Shown piece after piece: positions 60,516-64,000 of a DNA stretch of 64,000 bases (position 1 is the stretch's first letter; every line of letters starts with the position of its first letter). A program made the position numbers and the translations under genes. This DNA comes from an uncultured Flavobacteriales bacterium (GTDB taxonomy: Bacteria; Bacteroidota; Bacteroidia; Flavobacteriales; Crocinitomicaceae), in contig CAMLHZ010000009.1 in NCBI GenBank assembly GCA_946480085.1, forward strand, positions 62,001 to 126,000, in the 5' to 3' direction. The notes under the pieces are model-generated. The model was given only the letters and a program-made list of their open reading frames with translations. It had not been told where the DNA came from and did no database searches.

Positions 60516-61616
60516 TTACTCAATAACTACTTTACGTGGATTAAAATCTGCCGCTCTTGGTTTCCCTTTCGCTTCAGCCAATTCCTTTGCGCGCAATGCT
60601 TCCTTTTCTTTTCTCGCTTCAATAATCGGATCTGGATGTGAAACGGGTTGTTCACCATCAGCAAATGCTTCTTTACCAACCAATCCTAGAATTCTGAACA
60701 TTTCTTTGTCCTCGTTGAATTCAGGATTTGGAGTAGTCAATAATTTATCTCCGGCAAAAATAGATCCTGCTCCTGCCATAAAACACAAAGCCTGACCTTC
60801 CATGCTCATTTTCGTTCTTCCAGCAGAAAGTCGAACAACTGACTCAGGGAACGCAATACGCGTAGTTGCAACCATTCGGATCATTTCCCATTGCTCAATC
60901 GGCTTTTGATCTTCCAATGGCGTTCCGTCAACCGCAACCAAAGCGTTGATTGGAATAGAATTCGGAGGCGTATCCATTTCCATGTAGCTCATCAACAAAC
61001 CAACACGGTCTTCGATCGCTTCACCCATTCCGATGATTCCACCTGAACAAACCGTCAAACCAGCTTTCTTAGCATTGTCAATCGTATTCAAGCGATCTTC
61101 ATATTCTCTTGTAGAGATTACATCTCCGTAAAATTCTTTCGATGAATCCAGGTTATGATTGTAAGCAAACAAACCTGCATTTTTCAAACGGTGCGCCTGA
61201 TCTTCGTTCATCATACCAAGTGTAGCACAAACTTCCATTCCCATGTTGTTTACTGCAGCCACCATCTCAATTACATTGTCGAAGTCCTTATTGTCACGAA
61301 CTTCACGCCATGCAGCTCCCATACACAAACGGGAAGACCCGTTCGCTTTCGCATTTTGAGCTTGCTCGATAACGTTTTCAACTGTCATCAACTTATGTGC
61401 CTCAACATCTGTGTGGTAACGTGCAGCTTGCGGACAATAACCACAATCTTCAGGACAACCACCCGTTTTGATACTCAACAACGAAGACATTTGTACTTCG
61501 CGTGGATTGTGAAACTGACGGTGAATTGTTGCCGCTTCGAAAACAAGTTCCAACAATGGTTTATTGTACAACTCAAGCAATTGCTCTTTGGTGCTATAAT
61601 TCGGGTTTACTTTCAT
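60516..61616 (-). CDS. bioB: Biotin synthase
   Basis: A 366-residue radical SAM enzyme inserting sulfur into dethiobiotin. The [4Fe-4S] ligands are Cys54, Cys58 and Cys61 in CPEDCGYC. Conserved motifs include AAWREVRDNKDFD, YNHNLDSSKEFYGDV and CSGGIIGMGEAIEDRV, with the [2Fe-2S]-site arginine region VRLSAGRTKMS. The C-terminus has an extra 40 Lys/Glu-rich residues. A TATATTTG promoter box lies 20 bases upstream. No BirA operator-like palindrome was recognised. Confidence 0.97.
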   Translation of the reverse strand: MKVNPNYSTKEQLLELYNKPLLELVFEAATIHRQFHNPREVQMSSLLSIKTGGCPEDCGYCPQAARYHTDVEAHKLMTVENVIEQAQNAKANGSSRLCMGAAWREVRDNKDFDNVIEMVAAVNNMGMEVCATLGMMNEDQAHRLKNAGLFAYNHNLDSSKEFYGDVISTREYEDRLNTIDNAKKAGLTVCSGGIIGMGEAIEDRVGLLMSYMEMDTPPNSIPINALVAVDGTPLEDQKPIEQWEMIRMVATTRIAFPESVVRLSAGRTKMSMEGQALCFMAGAGSIFAGDKLLTTPNPEFNEDKEMFRILGLVGKEAFADGEQPVSHPDPIIEARKEKEALRAKELAEAKGKPRAADFNPRKVVIE

Positions 61617-61635
61617 TCGATCAACTTAGAGTGGA

Positions 61636-61643
61636 CAAATATA
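61636..61643 (-). promoter_or_regulatory. -7 box of bioB-bioF
   Basis: TATATTTG on the minus strand, a perfect TAnnTTTG, 20 bases from the bioB ATG. A -33 box at normal spacing is not clear. Confidence 0.45.
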
Positions 61644-61767
61644 CAAAGTCTCCCCAAGGTGGCGTTTTATTTGAGAAGTGAATTTTGAATATGATTTCAA
61701 CACCGAAACTCGTTTCGATTGCTTTTCCTTTTGTAATTTTAAAACAGAATACTGAGCCAATAAAATC

Positions 61768-62298
61768 ATGCAACACGAAACCTTAGATACACCTGTTCCT
61801 CTGAAGTACAACAATGGAAGTTCCTTTCCCGATAATTCTAAAATGATTGGATATGCATTACTTGGTGTTGGGGTTCTATTTTCCGCATTTGGAAACTGGA
61901 TAATCGGTCCACCACTTTTGCTTTTCGGGCTTTTCATATGCTTCACGAATTACGGTGTTCAGTTTCATCCGGAAACGAAACAAGTAACAGAGTTCACCAA
62001 TTACTTAGGTTTTATTCCGGTGAAGAAAACCTTCAGTTATGAAAAATGGGGATTTATGAGTGTTGTTCCGCTTCGAATTACTTCAACGGTTTATGCACGT
62101 TCCTCCAATTCAACCAGTTTGACCGACAATTACCATACAATTTGCTTGCTCGGAAAAAATTACAAAAGCAAAAAGGAGTTGATTCGTTTGCACAGTAAAA
62201 ATACCGCTGAAATTACAGCCAGAACATTAAGCAGTCGACTAGATATAGCCTATTTCGATTACGATCCGCAAGTTGTTCGTGATGCTTTTAGGAAATAA
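61768..62298 (+). CDS. Hypothetical membrane protein with two TM helices
   Basis: A 176-residue protein. Two TM segments lie at about residues 27-60 (MIGYALLGVGVLFSAFGNWI and PPLLLFGLFICFTNYG). The following region is soluble and beta-rich (FHPETKQVTEFTNYLGFIPV), recalling PH-like membrane proteins. No family is assigned. The three genes to the right are on the same strand. Confidence 0.6.
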   Translation: MQHETLDTPVPLKYNNGSSFPDNSKMIGYALLGVGVLFSAFGNWIIGPPLLLFGLFICFTNYGVQFHPETKQVTEFTNYLGFIPVKKTFSYEKWGFMSVVPLRITSTVYARSSNSTSLTDNYHTICLLGKNYKSKKELIRLHSKNTAEITARTLSSRLDIAYFDYDPQVVRDAFRK

Positions 62299-62328
62299 GT
62301 AATTATCCAACAAATACATCTGTTTGAT

Positions 62329-62955
62329 ATGAATCCATTTAGAATAACATTGCACCGTTCAACTCTAATTCTTGCACTGATCCTGTTTTCTACAAACATT
62401 TATGCCCAACAGGATTCAATCGTGGAAGAATCTTTGAATGTTTTTGAAGAATTTCCGAACGCAAAATTCAAACTGGATTACTACCACACGGACGGATACT
62501 CTCACAGCGACAGATTTTGGTATGAGTTAATTATCATCGATTCTTTGCTGATTCTCAATTTTGAATGTCCACAGAATGACGATTGGGAATTTGTAACTTA
62601 TCAGAAACAGCATTTGTTAACGCAAGAAGAATTAACCCAAATAAAACGCTTCGTTGCAAAAAGTAAGCTGAACCAGAAAATCCCGGGAAATCCGGATCCA
62701 CTTGGATCTGGTTACGGTGCAAATCGATTGATTATTGAAAGCGATGAATTGAATATTGATGGTGGAAACACCTATATTTCAATTGGAAATGAACAATCCG
62801 TGAAGGAATACAATAAACGAATCAATGCAGAGAAAAAGGAATCAACAACACTCTCGGGCGATTATGAAGGACTTTTCACTTATCTCGAAAGCTTATTTCA
62901 AGCACTTCCTGTCCTAATAGAATCAAAACAAAGTACATTTTATGATTCTAAATAG
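62329..62955 (+). CDS. Hypothetical exported protein
   Basis: A 208-residue protein with signal peptide MNPFRITLHRSTLILALILF...YAQ. The mature part is acidic and mixed alpha/beta, with no recognised domain. The next gene starts 14 bases before its stop, so both are probably translated together. Confidence 0.6.
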   Translation: MNPFRITLHRSTLILALILFSTNIYAQQDSIVEESLNVFEEFPNAKFKLDYYHTDGYSHSDRFWYELIIIDSLLILNFECPQNDDWEFVTYQKQHLLTQEELTQIKRFVAKSKLNQKIPGNPDPLGSGYGANRLIIESDELNIDGGNTYISIGNEQSVKEYNKRINAEKKESTTLSGDYEGLFTYLESLFQALPVLIESKQSTFYDSK

Positions 62956-63532
62956 AAGTTTATCCATTATTGTTATACCCATTTGCGTCTTAATACTTTC
63001 AGGATGTGCTTCCAACCGTCCTCCCCGATTCAATAATTACAGCAACAAGGAATGCCAGCACAATGGAAATCTAAGCTATAAAGAACGCCTGGACATTTAT
63101 CCTTTCAACGCCGCAGCGAAAATTCAGGTGATAAGTTTTTCTTCTGCAGAAAGAAGAGCGCCTATTGAAAATGATTCCGTTCTTACGAGCAAAGCCAAAG
63201 AAATCATCACACTGAATACCGAACAGATTACTGACCTAACTGATATTTTGTATAATTACAATTACTCAAAACGATTGCAAGTTTGGTCAATTACGAGAAA
63301 CGGCTGTTACTATCCACGTCATGCCGTTGTGTTTTTGGATGAACATGATAAAGTAATAGGCTATATTGAATATTGTTTCCAATGTTTGGGTTACGAAACC
63401 GATCTTCCAATGGAAAGCACTGGAGTTTTTTGTGATGGAAAATATGAGCTCCTGGAGGAGTACTTTAAGAAAATCGGAATTACTCATTTTGAAGATAATC
63501 CGTTTGAAGGGAATGAACCTAGACCAGAATAA
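62942..63532 (+). CDS. Hypothetical lipoprotein
   Basis: A 196-residue protein with a lipoprotein signal (SIIVIPICVLILSGC; lipobox LSGC). The mature part includes the C-x-x-C-like YIEYCFQCLGYET (near residue 142), which might form a disulfide or bind metal. It overlaps the preceding exported protein gene by 14 bases. No family recognised. Confidence 0.65.
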   Translation: MILNRSLSIIVIPICVLILSGCASNRPPRFNNYSNKECQHNGNLSYKERLDIYPFNAAAKIQVISFSSAERRAPIENDSVLTSKAKEIITLNTEQITDLTDILYNYNYSKRLQVWSITRNGCYYPRHAVVFLDEHDKVIGYIEYCFQCLGYETDLPMESTGVFCDGKYELLEEYFKKIGITHFEDNPFEGNEPRPE

Positions 63533-63642
63533 TAACATAAGTAACTTTTGAATCTTTGATCTTTTTTGATCCTTTGAACCATCTTCACTGTTTACTTCTT
63601 CCATCCTGCAACATTAGGATACACAAACACTAAATATATCCT

Positions 63643-64000
63643 ATGAAAAAAGCAATCTTATTATTCGCAGCTGGCTTTTTAAGCCTAACTGCATCAGCAC
63701 AATTCGTTGCCCGAATGGAAGTGAAAGAAGATATTCCTGGCATTTGCGACAAAAAGGAAGTTTACGTAATGTTTCCCGGATTCGATGGCCAGGTTCAGGC
63801 AGAATGTCCGTTAACAGATGAACAAATCATTGAACGCTTGAATGAGATTCAGTTTTTGAAAGACAATCCAAAGTTCAAAGGCGAGGGAATGATTGGTTTG
63901 ATCATTAATTGCAAAGGCGAAGTAGTGAAATGTGAAATGGACAACAAAACCAAAAGCGAAGAACTGGATAAGCAAATTGAGGAAGTTTTTAATGCTTTGG
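63643..64000 (+). CDS. Exported protein, 3' part missing (runs off the right edge)
   Basis: An ATG at 63643 opens a frame with no stop to the window end (119 codons). A signal peptide (MKKAILLFAAGFLSLTASAQ) is followed by MEVKEDIPGICDKKEVYVMF and a region (FKGEGMIGLIINCKGEVVKC) that recalls the repeated TonB_C-like or energy-transducing domain of Bacteroidota. The assignment is tentative as only part is visible. Confidence 0.65.
   Translation, partial: MKKAILLFAAGFLSLTASAQFVARMEVKEDIPGICDKKEVYVMFPGFDGQVQAECPLTDEQIIERLNEIQFLKDNPKFKGEGMIGLIINCKGEVVKCEMDNKTKSEELDKQIEEVFNAL

Overview
The window is about 64 kb of AT-rich chromosome from a member of the Bacteroidota, most likely a flavobacterium close to Fluviicola/Crocinitomicaceae. 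I infer this from several type IX secretion (T9SS) cargo proteins with C-terminal 'YPNP' sorting domains, the T9SS regulator PorX, many TAnnTTTG -7 promoter boxes typical of the Bacteroidota primary sigma factor, the near absence of Shine-Dalgarno sequences, and family content (DUF3857 transglutaminases, giant MORN-repeat proteins, DUF3050, DUF3817). No tRNA, rRNA, CRISPR array, prophage or insertion sequence was recognised. Assignment to a genus is an inference.

Layout. 1-6.2 kb (minus strand): an envelope operon of two transglutaminase-like DUF3857 proteins and a TPR-MORN repeat protein. 6.4-13.1 kb: small membrane proteins and lipoproteins, a TerC-family metal exporter, uvrB, and an LRR protein. 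13.3-16.2 kb: a tightly overlapping redox operon (di-heme cytochrome c lipoprotein, Rieske lipoprotein, porin). 16.4-18.2 kb: accA and ispE. 18.2-29.5 kb: two divergent T9SS cargo genes, one encoding a 2948-residue adhesin-like protein. 29.8-34.2 kb (minus): small proteins, an AlbA_2/Schlafen-like protein, the rhodanese-DedA-aroE operon and a nitronate monooxygenase. 34.4-38.1 kb: menA-menC and comB-phospholipase C-like genes. 38.2-42.5 kb: the aromatic amino acid operon pheA-aminotransferase-tyrA-aroG/chorismate mutase. It is preceded by a canonical promoter, a Phe/Tyr-rich leader peptide and a terminator/antiterminator pair, so it looks like a ribosome-mediated attenuator. 42.6-48.7 kb: slyD, then a four-gene operon of a NatAB-like ABC exporter, a long RluA-family pseudouridine synthase and an SF1 helicase. 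48.9-54.3 kb: a beta-barrel protein, alanine dehydrogenase, tsaE, porX and an HD phosphohydrolase. 54.6-64 kb: an HTH regulator, an SRPBCC protein, a DUF3050 protein, another T9SS cargo protein, bioF-bioB, and several hypothetical envelope proteins, the last running off the right edge.

The genes are mostly housekeeping metabolism (aromatic amino acids, menaquinone, biotin, fatty acid and isoprenoid synthesis) mixed with lineage-specific envelope and secretion genes. The most interesting features are mainly non-coding. They are the attenuator before pheA, a candidate small RNA with its own promoter and terminator upstream of terC, and several families of short intergenic inverted repeats, some of which provide the stop codon or last codons of a neighbouring gene. 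The di-heme cytochrome/Rieske/porin operon is the best candidate for a protein system of unknown function.
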